A stretch of DNA of 64,000 bases from Bacteroidales bacterium UBA4912 (GTDB taxonomy: Bacteria > Bacteroidota > Bacteroidia > Bacteroidales > Dysgonomonadaceae). Shown one piece after another: positions 63,701-64,000 of the stretch. The position numbers and the translations under genes were made by a program. The stretch's first letter is position 1; each line of letters starts with the position of its first letter. The notes beneath the pieces were generated by a model. That model did not search any database and was not told the origin of the DNA. It worked only from the letters and a program-made list of their open reading frames with translations. The stretch is taken from contig DHCC01000026.1 of assembly GCA_002398875.1 (NCBI GenBank), forward strand, positions 15,380-79,379, given 5' to 3'.

Positions 63701-63872
63701 CTTTTATTTGGATAGTGGCACCTGCCAAAGGGTCTCCTCCTGTATCAGTGACCCTTCCTTTCAAGCTTGCTGTTCTATCCTGTTGAATTAAGTTAATTTC
63801 ATTTGATTTTGCCTGTATGAACTGTAAAGGCAGAACCATAAAAGAAACCAAAACAAAAAGATAGGTTTTCAT
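60723..63872 (-). CDS. SusC/RagA family TonB-dependent outer membrane transporter
   Basis: About 1049 residues from the ATG at 63872 (MKTYLFVLVSFMVLPLQFIQA signal peptide); an ATG at 63896 is in frame and possible. Order: carboxypeptidase-D-like regulatory domain (about 35-115, ASLKGRVTDTGGDPLAGATI), plug domain (about 120-240, with FIRGITTFG, DPLILIDGIE and VMKDATATSLYGARGANGVI, the SusC signature) and a 22-strand barrel ending in INVGLNIGF. It imports oligosaccharides captured by SusD, driven by TonB. It is the first gene of the four-gene operon; the promoter lies in or beyond the last 100 bp of the window. No sensor or ECF pair is seen on this side. Confidence 0.95.
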   Translation of the reverse strand: MKTYLFVLVSFMVLPLQFIQAKSNEINLIQQDRTASLKGRVTDTGGDPLAGATIQIKGSTRGVIADVDGIYAFPECPVGSTLVVSFIGMESVEQVYAGESTINFVLQYQADILDEVEVVAFARQKKESVLASISTVEPAELKVPSSNLTTAFAGRVAGLISYQTTGEPGQDNASFFIRGITTFGAEAKKDPLILIDGIELGTEDLARLNTDDIASFSVMKDATATSLYGARGANGVILVTTKEGREGKVKFNARIENSFSSPTKKVDIADPVTFMRMHNEAVKTRDPLGLLLYSEEKITMTERGLYPDIFPATDWYNSMFNDVISNQRANLSVSGGGSVARYYVAANISRDQGNLKIDKKNNFNSNINLMKYNFRSNVNINLTKSTELIARLSANFDEYTGPLDGGTGMYRKVVQANPVLFKPYYEPDEEYSYAKHILFGNYGNAGYINPYAESLRGYKDYGKNTMIVSFELKQDLNSLIEGLTTRALFNFNRYSEYVVTRQYNPFYYSISRYDLQKNSYKLQRLNPTEGTEFIDYSPRDRFINNTFYIEAAAEYNRNFNSLHDVNALFVYTMRDYKVGVADNLQLSLPARNIGLAGRVAYNYDVRYFAEFNFGYNGSERFSKNNRWGFFPSVGAAWLLSNEAFFEPLTDVISVFKLKGTYGLVGNDAIGDWRDRFYYLSEIDMYADRAVNWGTQLNYNPGGINTVRYANDRIGWETAYKTNIGFEMNTVMGLSANVDLFKERRKNILLDRVIPNTMGVIPAVKANLGEAEGQGIDIEMNYEKIVNPDLWFVGRGTFTYATSKATKWEEPDYSDTPWSSKVGQSLAQNWGYIAERLFIDEYEVANSPTQFGNYMAGDIKYRDINNDGKISELDKVPIGFPTVPEINYGFGLTVGHKNIDASFFFQGSARQSFWLDLYRTTPFLDSDDKDGRLGQNAILKAYADSYWSETNRDPYAFWPRLANYSIENNNQTSTWFMQDASFLRLKSVELGYTFPDHINKRLKMSSLRFYVSGTNLFSWSKFKLWDPEMAGNGLGYPIQRVINVGLNIGF

Positions 63873-64000
63873 AGGTAAACATTTAATAACATTCATAAAA
63901 TTTGTGTTTTTAGATTACATACTTACAAATTGTTTTTCACTATTATTTATTAAAAAATTAACACTAAAATAAATGTTGTATTGCGCAACAACCAGATTGT

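Noticed and set aside
1..64000. CRISPR array, tRNA or rRNA genes, prophage, insertion sequence, toxin-antitoxin pair
   Set aside because: Looked for in all intergenic regions; no regularly spaced repeats, cloverleaf genes, transposases, phage genes or small two-gene toxin modules were seen by eye.

Overview
The window is chromosomal DNA from a member of the Bacteroidota, most likely order Bacteroidales. The evidence is a SusC/SusD polysaccharide locus, an S46 dipeptidyl-peptidase, a single-chain GlyRS next to an FKBP lipoprotein, a Rho factor with a very long disordered insertion, DUF6266, DUF4998 and DUF4959-type proteins, many lipoproteins with Cys near residue 20, low GC, and TAnnTTTG -7 promoter elements in place of -10 boxes. 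The mix of peptidases, EtfBA with an acyl-CoA dehydrogenase, a biotin-dependent acyl-CoA carboxylase and glycan genes would fit a fermentative, protein- and sugar-using Dysgonomonadaceae-like organism. That family-level placement is a guess.

Layout. 1-10.0 kb: FKBP lipoprotein and glyS (-), flippase and S46 peptidase (+), then C69 dipeptidase, phosphosugar mutase and methylglyoxal synthase (-). 10.1-18.4 kb (+): FtsB/DivIC-like protein, a small membrane protein, an NtrC-like regulator with a degenerate ATPase, a hybrid histidine kinase with receiver and HPt domains, xerD, dnaN, a DnaQ-like exonuclease and truA. 18.6-22.0 kb (-): rho and a TPR lipoprotein. 22.2-26.7 kb (+): etfB, etfA, acyl-CoA dehydrogenase, ECF sigma factor. 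26.7-27.7 kb: a gap with no intact gene. 27.7-36.1 kb (-): SMR exporter, acyl-CoA carboxylase operon, sbcCD. 36.4-41.6 kb: DUF6266 gene, an FtsX-type permease and aminotransferase pair, a GH16-fold lipoprotein, queF and queC. 42.2-50.0 kb (+): a complete phosphate operon pstSCAB-phoU-phoB-phoR followed by nfo. 50.2-53.3 kb (-): GH20 hexosaminidase and cutC. 53.7-56.3 kb: pRiA4b ORF-3-like gene, DUF4126 gene and a GH5 glucanase. 56.4-63.9 kb (-): susC, susD and two surface lipoprotein genes.

The clearest regulatory signal is an array of four heptamers repeated every 11 bp just upstream of the pstS -7 element, which has the architecture of a Pho box. Other points worth following are a queC leader resembling a preQ1-I riboswitch, a possible small RNA between queC and pstS, a GH16-fold lipoprotein that has lost its catalytic nucleophile, a phosphorelay whose NtrC-like regulator lacks the sigma-54 motif, and an 11-bp repeat/palindrome in front of the DUF6266 gene. 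I saw no CRISPR array, tRNA, rRNA, prophage or intact insertion sequence. Nothing here is clearly a new defence or mobile system.
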